Positions 44,175 to 54,546 of a DNA stretch of 64,000 nt are shown one piece after another. The first letter of the stretch is position 1. Every line of letters begins with the position of its first letter. A program made the translations under genes and the position numbers. The notes under the pieces are model-generated. The model was given only the letters and a program-made list of their open reading frames with translations. It was not told the DNA's origin and ran no database searches. The stretch comes from Komagataeibacter rhaeticus (lineage in GTDB: Bacteria > Pseudomonadota > Alphaproteobacteria > Acetobacterales > Acetobacteraceae): the NCBI RefSeq assembly GCF_003207855.1, contig NZ_NKTZ01000001.1, positions 62,001 to 126,000 of the forward strand. Reading direction: 5' to 3'.

Positions 44175-45497
44175 TTAGTCCGGCTGCCAGCCATCAAGCT
44201 GTAGCGCTACCCCGGCCAGGTACAGGCTGCCGCATATGATCACCCGCGCCGGGGCAGGGTTGGCCCCCGCGCTGGCTGCCAGATGGGCTAGTGCTGCATG
44301 CAGCGTGGGGCCTGCGGTGGCCCGGCCCCCCGATGCGGCTACAATATCGGCCACCGGCTGGGCCAGGTGCTGCCCCGGCTCTGCCACGGCCTGAATGCTG
44401 GCGGCCCCCGGTAGCAGTGGCGCCAGGAAGCCGGTGGCGTCCTTTGTCTGTTTCATGCCGATGACCAGATGCGTGGGCCGGTCTGGCCATGCCGCCATGA
44501 CATGCGCCAGCACCTCGCCCGCCCCGGGGTTATGGCCACCATCCAGCCAGAGTTCCCAACCATCGGGCAGCAGGGCGGCAAGCCTGCCGTTCAGGCGCTG
44601 CATGCGGGCAGGCCAGCGTGCCTGCGCGATCCCGGCCCATGCCCTGTCTGACAGGGCCAGCGGGCTTGCGCGCAGGGTGGCGATGGCAAGCCCTGCGTTA
44701 TCAATCTGGTGGGCACCGGGCAGGCCGGGCAGCGGCAGGTCCAGCGTGCCATGGGCATCACGGTAGTGCAGGCTGGCTCCGTCCGCGCGGGTGGTGATCG
44801 ACCATTCATGGTCCCGCCGGTACAGGGGGCTGGCCTTTTCACCCGCCGTGCGGGCCAGTACGGCCATGACCTCGGTCGGCTGGCGGCCGGTGGCCACGGG
44901 CACGCCGGGTTTGATGATGCCTGCCTTCTCGGTCGCGATGGCCGCAAGCGTGTTGCCCAGAAAGGCTTCATGGTCCATCGAGATGGCGGTAATGGCGCAG
45001 GCGGCAGGATGCTGGATGACATTGGTGGCGTCATACCGCCCGCCCAGCCCCACTTCCACAATGGCCAGATCCGCCGGATGGCGCGCGCACAGCACGAAGC
45101 CTGCGGCTGTCAGTACCTCGAACACGGTAATCGGGGCGCCGGCGTTGATCTGCTCGATTTCCTCCAGCACGGCTGCCAGTTCGCGCTCGGGCACGATCCG
45201 GCCCGCGATGCGGAAGCGTTCGGTCACATGCACAAGGTGGGGGGAAGTCAGCACATGCACCCGCCATCCCGCCGCTTCGGCAATGGCCCGCATGAAGGCG
45301 CAGGTGCTGCCCTTGCCATTGGTGCCCGCCACATGCACCACGGGCGGCATATGGCGTTCGGGATGGCCAAGACGGGCCAGAAGGTTTTCCAGCCGCGCAA
45401 GCGACAGGTCGATCAGGGCCGGGTACAGCCGGTTCAGCCGTTCAAGGATCTGCCCGGTCCGGCCTACGAATTCCGGACCGAGGGTGGGAGCATTCAT
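44175..45497 (-). CDS. folC: Bifunctional dihydrofolate/folylpolyglutamate synthase
   Basis: A 440-residue Mur-ligase-like enzyme. The P-loop is HVAGTNGKGSTCAFM near residue 53, then VLTSPHLVHVTERFRI and VEVGLGGRYDATNVI. It adds Glu to dihydropteroate and extends folate tails. It is last in trpB-trpA-accD-folC, 24 bases after accD; the accD-folC pairing is common in alphaproteobacteria. Confidence 0.96.
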   Translation of the reverse strand: MNAPTLGPEFVGRTGQILERLNRLYPALIDLSLARLENLLARLGHPERHMPPVVHVAGTNGKGSTCAFMRAIAEAAGWRVHVLTSPHLVHVTERFRIAGRIVPERELAAVLEEIEQINAGAPITVFEVLTAAGFVLCARHPADLAIVEVGLGGRYDATNVIQHPAACAITAISMDHEAFLGNTLAAIATEKAGIIKPGVPVATGRQPTEVMAVLARTAGEKASPLYRRDHEWSITTRADGASLHYRDAHGTLDLPLPGLPGAHQIDNAGLAIATLRASPLALSDRAWAGIAQARWPARMQRLNGRLAALLPDGWELWLDGGHNPGAGEVLAHVMAAWPDRPTHLVIGMKQTKDATGFLAPLLPGAASIQAVAEPGQHLAQPVADIVAASGGRATAGPTLHAALAHLAASAGANPAPARVIICGSLYLAGVALQLDGWQPD

Positions 45498-45521
45498 GCG
45501 TGGTGGCCCCAGGGGGAGAGA

Positions 45522-46391
45522 TCAGGCGGCAGCGTGCTGCGTGATGTGGCGGTAGTTGAGCTGGCCGATCAGCCGGGCCAGTGTCTCGTGCAGGTCGCCG
45601 CGCTTGACCACCATGTCCAGCATGCCATGGTCCAGCAGGTATTCCGCGCGCTGGAAGCCTTCGGGCAGTTTCTCGCGTACCGTATCCTCGATCACGCGCT
45701 GGCCCGCAAAGCCGATCAGCGCATTGGGTTCGGCAATCTGTATGTCACCCAGCATGGCGAAGGAGGCGGAAACGCCACCCGTGGTCGGGTTGGTCATCAC
45801 CACGATATAGGGCAGCCCGGCATCGCGCAGCATGTCCACCGCCACGGTGGTGCGGGGCATCTGCATCAGGCTGATCATGCCTTCCTGCATGCGTGCCCCG
45901 CCTGATGCGGTAAACACCACCAGCGGGGCCTGCTGCAGGATGGCCAGGCGGGCGGCGGCGATGAACGCCTCACCCAGCGCAGCCCCCATCGTGCCCGCAA
46001 TGAACTCGAACGCCATCACGGCCACGACCGCGTTATGGCCACCGATCTGGCCATGGGCGACGACCATGGATTCATCCAGGTGCGACTTGGCGCGCTCATC
46101 CTTCAGCCGGTCGGTATAGCGCTTGCGGTCGCGGAAGGAGAGGGGATCAACCGCAACCTTGGGCAGTTCGATGCGGGTGTATTCCCCGTTATCGAAGGTC
46201 CATTCCAGCCGCTCGGCCACACTCGCGCGCATGTGGTGGCCACAATGCGGGCATACGTTCAGGGCCTTGCGCAGGTCCTTGGTCAGGATCATCTGCTCAC
46301 AGGATTCGCAGTTGGTCCACAGGTTGTCCGGCACTTCCCGCTTGAGCAGGCCGCGGATCTTGGGACGGACATATTCGGTCAGCCAGCTCAT
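45522..46391 (-). CDS. accD: Acetyl-CoA carboxylase carboxyltransferase, beta subunit
   Basis: A 289-residue protein. The zinc finger CESCEQMILTKDLRKAL...CPHCGHH (CxxC-x15-CxxC) is near residues 27-50, and the crotonase-type carboxyltransferase core includes FTASGGARMQEGMISLMQM and TNPTTGGVSASFAMLGDI. With AccA it moves carboxyl from biotin to acetyl-CoA, the first step of fatty-acid synthesis. It is downstream of trpA with a 71-base gap. Confidence 0.97.
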   Translation of the reverse strand: MSWLTEYVRPKIRGLLKREVPDNLWTNCESCEQMILTKDLRKALNVCPHCGHHMRASVAERLEWTFDNGEYTRIELPKVAVDPLSFRDRKRYTDRLKDERAKSHLDESMVVAHGQIGGHNAVVAVMAFEFIAGTMGAALGEAFIAAARLAILQQAPLVVFTASGGARMQEGMISLMQMPRTTVAVDMLRDAGLPYIVVMTNPTTGGVSASFAMLGDIQIAEPNALIGFAGQRVIEDTVREKLPEGFQRAEYLLDHGMLDMVVKRGDLHETLARLIGQLNYRHITQHAAA

Positions 46392-46462
46392 GGTGCCTCT
46401 CCCTTTAAAAGTCTGGGGCCACGTTCAATACAGATAGATGAAGGATTGGGCCAGATCGTCTT

Positions 46463-47287
46463 TCACTTCTTTACGGCATGCACCGCATCGGCCAGCCCGC
46501 GCAGCTGTTCCAGCACGGCCGGTACGGTCCGGCTGGTCGCCTTGCCTTCTTCGTCCAGCGTGGTCTCGAGCGTGTTAAGGAGTGCTGAGGCAACCACGGC
46601 GGCATCGGCCACGCGCACGGCATTGGCGGCGAGTTCCGGCGTGCGGATGCCAAAGCCGATGGCGATGGGCAGGTCGGTGGCTTTGCGCAGGCGCGGCAGG
46701 GCCTGCGCCAGTTCATCGGTGCTGGCGGTGCGGGTGCCGGTCACGCCGGTGATGCTGACGTAATACACAAACCCCGATGCGCCACTGAACACGACGGGCA
46801 GACGTTCATCCGGTGTGGTGGGGGCTACAAGGCGGATGATGTCCAGCCCGGCTGCTGCCGCTGGCCCTGCCAGCAGGTCGGATTCCTCCGGTGGCAGGTC
46901 AACCACGATCAGGCCGTCCACGCCTGCCTTGCGCGCATCCACGCAGAAGCGTTCCGGCCCGTAGGCCTCGATCGGGTTGGTATAGCCCATCAGGATGATC
47001 GGGGTCTCGTCATCGCCTTCACGAAAAGCGCGCACCATTTCCAGCACGCGCTTCATGCTCGATCCGCCCTTCAGCCCGCGCAGCGCGGCCTTCTGGATGG
47101 TCGGACCATCGGCGGACGGATCGGAGAAGGGCACGCCCACCTCGATCAGGTCGGCACCCGCACCCGGCATGCCGCGCAGGATGGCAAGCGACGTGTCATA
47201 ATCCGGGTCGCAGGCTTCCACGTAGGGAATCAGGGCGCCACGGCCGTGCTGGCGCAGGCTGGCGAAGCGGCGGGCGATGCGGCTCAC
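46463..47287 (-). CDS. trpA: Tryptophan synthase alpha chain
   Basis: About 274 residues of TIM barrel. The catalytic Glu is in [16 protein letters not shown], Asp in [22 protein letters not shown], and the phosphate site includes [13 protein letters not shown]. It cleaves indole-3-glycerol phosphate to indole. A GTG at 47287 that overlaps the trpB stop (GTGA, 4 bases) is the likely start; the open frame continues upstream only as a shadow inside trpB. Confidence 0.95.
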   Translation of the reverse strand: MSRIARRFASLRQHGRGALIPYVEACDPDYDTSLAILRGMPGAGADLIEVGVPFSDPSADGPTIQKAALRGLKGGSSMKRVLEMVRAFREGDDETPIILMGYTNPIEAYGPERFCVDARKAGVDGLIVVDLPPEESDLLAGPAAAAGLDIIRLVAPTTPDERLPVVFSGASGFVYYVSITGVTGTRTASTDELAQALPRLRKATDLPIAIGFGIRTPELAANAVRVADAAVVASALLNTLETTLDEEGKATSRTVPAVLEQLRGLADAVHAVKK

Positions 47288-48513
47288 AGTTTTACTCCCA
47301 GGCGTTCGGCTACGGTGAAGATGTCCTTGTCCCCCCGGCCGGAGATATTGACCACGAGGATTTTGTCCTTCGCCATGTCCGGCGCGATCTTTGCGGCATA
47401 GGCGATGGCGTGCGCACTTTCCAGCGCGGGGATGATGCCTTCGGTGCGGGTGCACAGCTGGAAGGCGTCCAGCGCGTCCTGATCGGTCGCACCCACATAT
47501 TCCGCGCGCCCGATGTCATTCAGCCATGAATGCTCGGGACCGACACCGGGGTAGTCCAGCCCTGCGCTGATGGAGTGCGCTTCCGTTATCTGTCCGTCCT
47601 CATCCTGCATGAGATAGGTGCGGTTGCCGTGCAGCACGCCGGGGCGACCCCGTTCGATGGAGGCGGCGGTCAGGCCACTGTCCAGCCCGCAGCCTGCCGC
47701 TTCCACGCCGATCAGTTTGACCTCGGGGTCATCCAGGAAGGGATGGAAGATGCCCATGGCGTTCGACCCGCCGCCAATGGCCGCCACGATCGCATCGGGC
47801 AGGCGGCCTTCGGCTTCCATGATCTGCTGCTTCGTTTCCTCACCGATCACGGACTGGAAATCGCGCACCATCTCGGGATAGGGATGCGGGCCAGCCACCG
47901 TGCCGACCAGAAAGTAGGTGTCATGCACATTGGTCACCCAGTCGCGCATGGCCTCGTTCATCGCATCCTTCAGCGTGCCGGCACCCGCGGTCACGGGCAC
48001 GACTTCGGCACCGAGCAGCTTCATGCGGAATACGTTGGGCTTCTGGCGCTCCACATCGGTCGCCCCCATGTAGATCGCGCATTTCATGCCAAACAGCGCG
48101 CACACGGTGGCGGTGGCAACACCATGCTGGCCTGCCCCCGTCTCGGCCACGATGCGGGTGCGACCCATGCGGCGCGCCAGCAGGATCTGTCCCATGACGT
48201 TGTTGAGCTTGTGGGAGCCGGTGTGGTTCAGCTCCTCGCGCTTCATGTAGATCCTGGCACCGCCAAGCTCTTCGGTCATGCGGCGCGCGAACCATAGTGG
48301 GCTGGGACGGCCTACGTAATCCTTCAGGTAATAATCAAGCTCGCGGCGGAACGCGGGGTCGGCCTGGGTGGCGCGGTAGGCGGTTTCCAGTTCAGCCAGC
48401 AGCGGCATCAGGGTCTCGGCCACGAAGCGGCCGCCAAAGATGCCAAACCGGCCGCGATTGTCAGGTCCGCTACGCAGGCTGTTGGTGCCTGCCGGTGTCT
48501 GTGTTGCGCTCAA
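47284..48513 (-). CDS. trpB: Tryptophan synthase beta chain
   Basis: About 409 residues, PLP-dependent. [23 protein letters not shown] is the family start, the PLP Lys is in [18 protein letters not shown], and the GGGSNAMG loop holds the phosphate. It joins indole and serine. No ATG fits the family start; a TTG at 48513 with GGAG about ten bases upstream does, so I use it. It is first in trpB-trpA-accD-folC here; trpF, usual in relatives, is absent from its 5' side, where corA is divergent. Confidence 0.95.
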   Translation of the reverse strand: MSATQTPAGTNSLRSGPDNRGRFGIFGGRFVAETLMPLLAELETAYRATQADPAFRRELDYYLKDYVGRPSPLWFARRMTEELGGARIYMKREELNHTGSHKLNNVMGQILLARRMGRTRIVAETGAGQHGVATATVCALFGMKCAIYMGATDVERQKPNVFRMKLLGAEVVPVTAGAGTLKDAMNEAMRDWVTNVHDTYFLVGTVAGPHPYPEMVRDFQSVIGEETKQQIMEAEGRLPDAIVAAIGGGSNAMGIFHPFLDDPEVKLIGVEAAGCGLDSGLTAASIERGRPGVLHGNRTYLMQDEDGQITEAHSISAGLDYPGVGPEHSWLNDIGRAEYVGATDQDALDAFQLCTRTEGIIPALESAHAIAYAAKIAPDMAKDKILVVNISGRGDKDIFTVAERLGVKL

Positions 48514-48704
48514 CTTCGCTACTCCGCAAGAAAGTGGGCGTGGCTTTGTGTTACAGTCATGCAGCCGTCCCGGGCCGCCTGCCGGTTCTGGACCCAATGG
48601 CGGCAAAATACCAGCCCCCGACCATGCCGGGCATCTGTAATGATTTGACATGTTTGGTATCGCATGATGGATGGACACCCCCAGAAACGTAAGAAAGACA
48701 GCCC

Positions 48705-49676
48705 ATGTTTCTAGCGCATCGCCCGGGCGCTCCGGCCCGGACCGTGAGCACAGCAGCCGATGGGGCGGGGGCTGCATGGCTTGACCTGCTCAACCCCACC
48801 CCGGAGGAGGAAGCCCTGGCCGCCCAGGTGACCGGCCTGCGCATTCCCACCCGTTCCCAGCTGGATGAAATCGAGAGTTCGTCGCGCCTGTTCATGGAAG
48901 GGGATGCCGTCTACCTGTCCACGCCGCTGGTGCGCAAGACGCCGGATGATTTCTTTGTCTCCCCCGTGGGGTTCGTGCTCATGCACGAGCGGCTGCTAAC
49001 CGTCCGTTATACCGGTTTCAGCGCCTTTGATGTGGTGGCCCGACAGGTAGCGACCCAGACTACGCCGCTGGGGGCCAATGAAGCCGGCATCCTGCTGCTG
49101 GAGGCGGTGGTGGACCGGCTGGCCGATATTCTGGAACATCTGGGGCAGGCGCTGGATGGCATGTCACGCGATGTGTTCCAGTCCGAACAGCCGGGACAGG
49201 CCCAGGCGGGCACCCTGCTGCGCAACATGCTGCGCCGGGTGGGGCGGTCGGGTGATCTGGGTTCTTCCGTGCGTGACAGCCTGCTGGGACTGGAACGTAT
49301 TGCGATCTTTCTGGGTGAAAACAAGCGTCATGACCTGTCGGAGCGGCTGCAGGCACGGCTGGGCACGGTGGAGCGTGATATCCGTTCGCTGAACGATTTC
49401 GTCTCCCAGACGGCAAACAAGGTGCAGTTCCTGCTGGATGCGACGCTGGGGTTCATCAGTATCGAGCAGAATAACGGCATGAAGATACTGACCGTGGTCA
49501 GCTTTATTGGCGTGGCACCGACGCTGGTGGCGGGCATCTATGGCATGAATTTCCATGACATACCGGAACTGAACTGGAAATACGGCTACTGGTATTCGCT
49601 TGTCCTTATGGCGGCGACGGTGGTGCTGCCGCTGCTGTGGTTCTGGCGCCGGGGCTGGCTGGGCCGGAACCAGTAG
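48705..49676 (+). CDS. corA: CorA-type magnesium/divalent cation transporter
   Basis: A 323-residue protein. A large cytosolic N-terminal domain (1-255) with long helices is followed by two C-terminal membrane helices (about 262-282 and 293-313). The signature YGMNF closes TM1. It forms a pentameric channel for Mg2+, and possibly Co2+ or Ni2+. Divergent from trpB. Confidence 0.93.
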   Translation: MFLAHRPGAPARTVSTAADGAGAAWLDLLNPTPEEEALAAQVTGLRIPTRSQLDEIESSSRLFMEGDAVYLSTPLVRKTPDDFFVSPVGFVLMHERLLTVRYTGFSAFDVVARQVATQTTPLGANEAGILLLEAVVDRLADILEHLGQALDGMSRDVFQSEQPGQAQAGTLLRNMLRRVGRSGDLGSSVRDSLLGLERIAIFLGENKRHDLSERLQARLGTVERDIRSLNDFVSQTANKVQFLLDATLGFISIEQNNGMKILTVVSFIGVAPTLVAGIYGMNFHDIPELNWKYGYWYSLVLMAATVVLPLLWFWRRGWLGRNQ

Positions 49677-49835
49677 CGTCTGTCCTGATTTGGATACGAT
49701 CCTGATACGAGATTATTTTAACAATTTTTGTTTCCAAAAAGGGATGAAGCAACATAAAATAAAGTTCATGTTCATGTAAGGAACATGCATCAATTGGGAT
49801 GCCGGTCTGGATCTGCTGATGGGGGAACGATCACT

Positions 49836-51143
49836 ATGAAGCCAGGTTGCAGGATTGGGTATGTCCTAGGCATCACCATGGGCCTGACGGTCCTTTCCTC
49901 CGCCGCAAAGGCGCAGGTGCAGGTTTTTTCCGGTCTGAAACCCGATAGCGGGGTCACGCGCTGGCTCAGGGACATCACACTGACCGGCCAGATCGAAGGC
50001 GGCATCATGGCCAATCCCGCCCGCCCCCAGCCCGGCTACAATTTTGGCGATTTCTTTGCCGACCATGCCAATCAGGTGCAGCTGAACCAGCTTGAATTCA
50101 CCCTGAACAAGGCTATCGATTCCAGCGTGAACAAATATCAGGTCGGCTTCACGCTGGAGGCAATGTACGGCTCCGATGCCCGCTACTACCATCTGGTGGG
50201 CATCAGCGACCGTGAATGGAGCAACCGCTACCAGCTTATTCCGGCGCAGGCGCATATGGATGTGCATCTGCCATGGGTGACCAAAGGAGGGCTGGACATG
50301 CAGGCGGGCATCCTGCAGGCCCCGATGGGGGTGGAAGGGCTCGACCCCGCCTCCCGTGCGTTCTACACGCTGGCCTATACATCTGAATATTCCGTGCCGT
50401 TCCAGCATGTGGGGGCGATGTTCAACTGGCACGTCACCCCCATGGTGGACGTGACCTTCGGCATTGATACCGGTAACCAGACAACCTTTGGCCGGTCGGA
50501 CAACAATAATGCGCCGGCGGGCTATTTCGGCTTCAACCTGAACAATCTGGCCCATGGCAAGCTGAAGATCGTGGAACTGAGCCGCGTGGGGCCGGAAGAT
50601 TCGTGGCGTCTGATCGGTCATTACGAGGCCGACCATGCCAACCGCTTCTGGAACGACATCAACGCAACCTACCAGGTCAATGACCGCCTGACGCTGACGG
50701 CCGAGTTCAATTACCTGCATGATGAGGGCGTGCGCGGCCTTGGGGCGAAGGGGCAGTTTGCCGGGGCGGATGCGGAAAGTTTCGTCAGCTTCCTGAGCTA
50801 CAAGGTCAACGACAGCCTGACCTTCAACTATCGTGGTGAAATCTACCGCGACAACAACAATTCCATGGTCGCCACCTTCATCGGCAACAACTCCTACATG
50901 GAAGCCATTGCCGGGACGGGGGGGCTGGTCATGGCCGGGCCTTCTTCCTCAAGCCACGGCACGACCTATGGCGAAATGACGCTGAACATGAGTTACCGCC
51001 CGAACCTTGGGCACCATGTGCGCGTGTTCCAGATCCGCCCGGAAATCCGCTTTGACCGCTCGCTCAACGGCAGCACGCCGTTCAATGGGGGCCGCAACAA
51101 CGGCATGTTCACCTTTGGTGGGGATGCGGTGATCGGGTTCTGA
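49836..51143 (+). CDS. Outer-membrane beta-barrel protein (porin-like, BBP2 type)
   Basis: About 435 residues with a signal peptide (IGYVLGITMGLTVLSSAAKAQ, cleavage after AKA). Repeated amphipathic strands, many Asn/Gly turns and a C-terminal IGF fit an outer-membrane barrel. The DITLTGQIEGGIMANPARPQPGYNFGDFF opening and the VQLNQLEFTLNKAID segment resemble beta-barrel porins of the BBP2/DUF1597 group. The substrate is unknown. It precedes the polysaccharide genes but has no clear link to them. Confidence 0.75.
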   Translation: MKPGCRIGYVLGITMGLTVLSSAAKAQVQVFSGLKPDSGVTRWLRDITLTGQIEGGIMANPARPQPGYNFGDFFADHANQVQLNQLEFTLNKAIDSSVNKYQVGFTLEAMYGSDARYYHLVGISDREWSNRYQLIPAQAHMDVHLPWVTKGGLDMQAGILQAPMGVEGLDPASRAFYTLAYTSEYSVPFQHVGAMFNWHVTPMVDVTFGIDTGNQTTFGRSDNNNAPAGYFGFNLNNLAHGKLKIVELSRVGPEDSWRLIGHYEADHANRFWNDINATYQVNDRLTLTAEFNYLHDEGVRGLGAKGQFAGADAESFVSFLSYKVNDSLTFNYRGEIYRDNNNSMVATFIGNNSYMEAIAGTGGLVMAGPSSSSHGTTYGEMTLNMSYRPNLGHHVRVFQIRPEIRFDRSLNGSTPFNGGRNNGMFTFGGDAVIGF

Positions 51144-51313
51144 TCCCTCACCGCATGGCGGGACACAGGGCAGGGGCGGTCAGGCCAGTGCATTGTAAAC
51201 AGGGATATGGATGGGATATTGACCTGATCCAGTGGGTGCATGGCTGGTGAACGATCAGCCGGTCCGAGGCCGGGACAGGCCATGCCACCCGGACACTGGA
51301 TTTGGAATGGCCT

Positions 51314-52465
51314 ATGCCAGACGTATGGATTGATACCCGTGGTACGGCCCTGGACGGGGGCACAGGCATTGCGACCTATGCTACAGGGCTGGCCAGCACG
51401 CTTGAGCGGATGGGTATTACGCCAGACTTCCTGCGGCTGGCGCCAACTGGTGCACCCATGGCGGCCCGTCCTGGTGCCCTTGCGGTGGTATCCTGCATTC
51501 TGAAAGCACTGACCCCGTGGGTGGGGATAAGGCAGGACCGTATGGGGCATCCGTACCTGCCGTACATGTTCCGTATGGGCAACACGCATCTGCGGTGTTT
51601 TGGCAGGCCTCTGTGCCTGAAGGCCGCGGCACCACCCACGGTCATGCACTGGACCTATCCGCTGCCGCTAAAGGTCAAGAATGCGGTCAACATCACCACG
51701 ATACATGACATCATACCCCTGCTGAATCCTGACCTGACCGGAATTAACCCTGTCAGGATGAAGAGGGTCCTGCGTGCCGTTACGCGAAATATGGATCATA
51801 TCATAACGGTGACGGAAACGGTCAGGCAGCAGGTGATCACGCATCTGGGTGTGGATAAAAGCCGCATTACCAATCTGTACCAGTGTGCCGGTATCAGCGT
51901 TGAAGAGGCACGATTGCTGCCAGAGGCTGAACGCATCGCGCCAGCGGATGCATTTGTATGTGTGGGACGTGTGGAAGCGCGAAAAAATATCCGTCGTCTG
52001 GTTATTGCCCATGGCATGAGTAAAACCCGCCGCCCGCTTGTCATTATCGGGCCGGATGGGGACGACCGTCCCGATCTGTCACCGGTGCAGGCTGGCCAGA
52101 CAATCATCCGCGTGCCCTGGTGCGCCCGGCCATCCCTGCTCCGGGCGATGGCGGAAGCACGGGCACTGCTTTTCCCTTCGCTGGCGGAGGGATTTGGCCT
52201 GCCCATCATTGAAGCCATGTCTCTTGATATACCCGTCATGACGTCCATGGGCGGCGCTACGGAAGAGGTGTCCGGTGGCGCTGCATTGCTGGTCGATCCA
52301 CTGGATATCGACCAGATGTGCAAGATCATTTGTGTATTGGATGGCATGGATGCGGAAAAGCGGGAGAATCTGTGTAAGAATGGTCGGGAAAGGGCAAATT
52401 TCTTTTCGATTGATTCCCAGGCTGCGCGAATGAAAGTATTTTATAAAAATCATGCGATTGGTTAA
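51314..52465 (+). CDS. Glycosyltransferase family 4 protein
   Basis: About 383 residues, GT-B fold. The N-terminal half has an acceptor-domain opening (GTGIATYATGLASTLE) and PTVMHWTYPLPLKVKNAVNITTIHDIIP. The C-terminal nucleotide-sugar domain has DAFVCVGRVEARKNI and the E-x7-E motif region SLAEGFGLPIIEAMSLDIPVMTS. The protein probably adds a sugar during exopolysaccharide synthesis on the cytosolic face. It is similar along its length to the GT4 at 54547-55830. The start ATG at 51314 has GGA upstream. Confidence 0.9.
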   Translation: MPDVWIDTRGTALDGGTGIATYATGLASTLERMGITPDFLRLAPTGAPMAARPGALAVVSCILKALTPWVGIRQDRMGHPYLPYMFRMGNTHLRCFGRPLCLKAAAPPTVMHWTYPLPLKVKNAVNITTIHDIIPLLNPDLTGINPVRMKRVLRAVTRNMDHIITVTETVRQQVITHLGVDKSRITNLYQCAGISVEEARLLPEAERIAPADAFVCVGRVEARKNIRRLVIAHGMSKTRRPLVIIGPDGDDRPDLSPVQAGQTIIRVPWCARPSLLRAMAEARALLFPSLAEGFGLPIIEAMSLDIPVMTSMGGATEEVSGGAALLVDPLDIDQMCKIICVLDGMDAEKRENLCKNGRERANFFSIDSQAARMKVFYKNHAIG

Positions 52466-52918
52466 GTTGCAAACAACATATATTTTTGTTTTGGAAATTA
52501 TAATTTTTTAATTACTTGATGATTCATTGTTTCTGTAGGGATGGCGGAACGCATCATGCAGCGTGAACCGTTTTGCGTGTCCATGCCGGTATCCGGGTAT
52601 GTCAGGCCCGTGCATACGGATATCCGTAACCCTGGGTTGTGTGCGCATTTCATAGAACCGGAAGGTGGTTGCGATGCCGACAGTATGGTGTGGGGGTAAA
52701 ACCATTGTCGTGGCACGCCGGAGCTGGCGTTAACAGGATGTGTCGGTTCCCGGACCGGTTCAATATATGTATGGTCAGCCAGAATATGAACTGATAAAAG
52801 GGCCGCCTGTCGATTTTTTATCTGCCATGGATGTATGTTCCACTCGGCTCAGTTTTCTGCCGGTTTCTTAATCACTTGCCAGGGTGTTACATTGACCAAA
52901 TTCTGTTTCCTGAAAGAC
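52466..52918. other. Long gap between the GT4 gene and the Wza-type gene
   Basis: An AT-rich part (52466-52530) is followed by higher-GC sequence without a convincing gene. Short frames (for example on the minus strand, 52498-52716) have no family likeness. The AT-rich part may hold the promoter of the export gene. Confidence 0.4.
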
Positions 52919-54118
52919 ATGGGGCCAGTTCAGCATCGTGCATTGAGCAGGAAGCGCCTTGCTGTCATGGGCGGAGCACTCATGTTTCTGGCAGGGTGCA
53001 ATGCCCTGCCCAATAGTGGTCCGACAGAGTCTCAGATCAATCACGCCCAGCAAAATCCCAAAAAGAATGCTGTAGGCTACGGCATCGTTCAGATCAGCCT
53101 TGACCTCATCACGTTACTGGACAGCGAAGGGCCGCCATCTTTCAGCAGTCTTGACGCCGATAACGTGCCGGTAGCCCCAGGCAAGAACGATACGGTTGGC
53201 CCGGGGGATATTCTCCAGGTATCCATATACGAAGTCGGCAGTTCGCTTTTTAGTGCCAGTAGCGCGACCATGCTTGCATCCAGTGCAAGCGGAACCAATA
53301 CGCTGCCCAGCAGTGCGTCTTCCTCTACATTGCCGCCAGTTGTCGTTGATGGCAGTGGAAATATTCTGGTTCCGTTCGCAGGCCAGATCCATGTAACGGG
53401 CATGACCGCACATCAGGTGGCTGACGCCATCCTGGCCCGGTTGAAGCAGAAATCGCAGTCGCCCCAGGTCCTGGTCAGGATTGCGAGCGATATTGCCAAT
53501 TCGGTTATGGTCTATGGTGGGGTGCGTATGCCCAGCCGTATACCCCTGACGCCAAACCGTGAGCATATTCTTGATGTCATTGCGCTGGCCGGGGGAGTGG
53601 ACCATACGACCCAGGCTGACGAGGATTATATGATCCGGCTTGTCCGTAATGGACATATTGCCGAAATGCCCCTTAAGGTTATTGAAAATGAACCTGCACA
53701 GAATATTGCCATGCAACCTGGTGACCGGGTTCAGGTAATATATCATCCCCGTACTTTTTCGGTATTTGGTGCGAGTGGCAAGATTACCCAGACACGGTTC
53801 TCCATGCCCACATTGACCATGGCGGAAGCCGTGGCGCGTGTAGGGGGGCCTGTGGAATCACGGGCTGATCCGAACGGGATCTATGTTTTCCGGTATGAGA
53901 ATGCCGATGTCCTGCGTCGTCTGGGCCTTCCTGTTGATGAAAAGGCATCGGTTGCACCCGTGGTCTATCAGCTGGACATGATGAACCCCAGCAACTACTT
54001 CCTGGCGCAGAAGTTCATGATGCGGGACAAGGATCTGATCTACATTGCCAATGCTTCGAGCAACAGATTCTACAAATTCTTTGGCCTGATCACGACCGTT
54101 ATTTCTACTGCCGAATAA
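52919..54118 (+). CDS. Polysaccharide export lipoprotein, Wza/Poly_export family
   Basis: About 399 residues. A lipoprotein signal (RKRLAVMGGALMFLAGC) has the lipobox LAGC, so the mature protein is lipid-anchored. The Poly_export domain follows (VGPGDILQVSIYE...NILVPFAGQIHVTGMTAHQVADAI), then SLBB-like domains (VMVYGGVRMPSRIPLTPN and TFSVFGASGKI). Like Wza, it should form the outer-membrane channel for acetan-type or other exopolysaccharide. An upstream in-frame ATG at 52835 would bury the signal. No Wzc-type partner is in the window. Confidence 0.92.
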   Translation: MGPVQHRALSRKRLAVMGGALMFLAGCNALPNSGPTESQINHAQQNPKKNAVGYGIVQISLDLITLLDSEGPPSFSSLDADNVPVAPGKNDTVGPGDILQVSIYEVGSSLFSASSATMLASSASGTNTLPSSASSSTLPPVVVDGSGNILVPFAGQIHVTGMTAHQVADAILARLKQKSQSPQVLVRIASDIANSVMVYGGVRMPSRIPLTPNREHILDVIALAGGVDHTTQADEDYMIRLVRNGHIAEMPLKVIENEPAQNIAMQPGDRVQVIYHPRTFSVFGASGKITQTRFSMPTLTMAEAVARVGGPVESRADPNGIYVFRYENADVLRRLGLPVDEKASVAPVVYQLDMMNPSNYFLAQKFMMRDKDLIYIANASSNRFYKFFGLITTVISTAE

Positions 54119-54219
54119 CCCCTTTTGTTGAACACCATGCGCAATGCTACATGCAGGAATCCGGGCATGTAGCATCTTGCCCGCCTGCTTCACGGCTGTT
54201 ATGCCGCATGCTTATAAAA

Positions 54220-54345
54220 GGCTGTTTGAAAAATCAGCAGGAGATATATCCTGCAATCATAAAATCGGGTCCGGGTGAAGCTTTTTCCTGAAGGCTTCAG
54301 CAGATGTCGCCTTTCTGAAAATAAGGCGACACCCTCGATCTGTAA
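54220..54345. repeat. Double-hairpin repeat, copy 10, long form with the GGCTGTTTG end
   Basis: Begins GGCTGTTTGAAAA, has a small hairpin (GCAGGA/TCCTGC at 54237-54242 with 54249-54254), then AATCATAA and degenerate versions of the two core hairpins. It lies downstream of the Wza-type gene. Confidence 0.7.
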
Positions 54346-54376
54346 GAAATATTTGAAAACAACTCATTGTAAAAAA

Positions 54377-54458
54377 CAATAAAATTTTTTGGGTGCCACC
54401 TTTTTTAAAAGTGGCGTTCTTTCGAAGCTTTTGCAAAAAGCTTCACCAAAAAATTTCT
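54377..54458. repeat. Double-hairpin dispersed repeat, copy 11
   Basis: The core form with small changes (GTGGC replaces GGCGGC). Together with copy 10 it fills the gap between the convergent Wza-type and GT4 genes. Confidence 0.85.
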
Positions 54459-54546
54459 TTAATTTTAAAGCACGATCATGAGCTGACTTATCAAACAGTC
54501 TCTAAGGTTTTTCGGAATGAATCGTTTTCAAATGGTCTTCGGGATA

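Noticed and set aside
52498-52716. 72-codon frame on the minus strand in the gap before the Wza-type gene
   Set aside because: No ribosome site, no family likeness and Arg/His/Met-rich composition typical of a chance frame.
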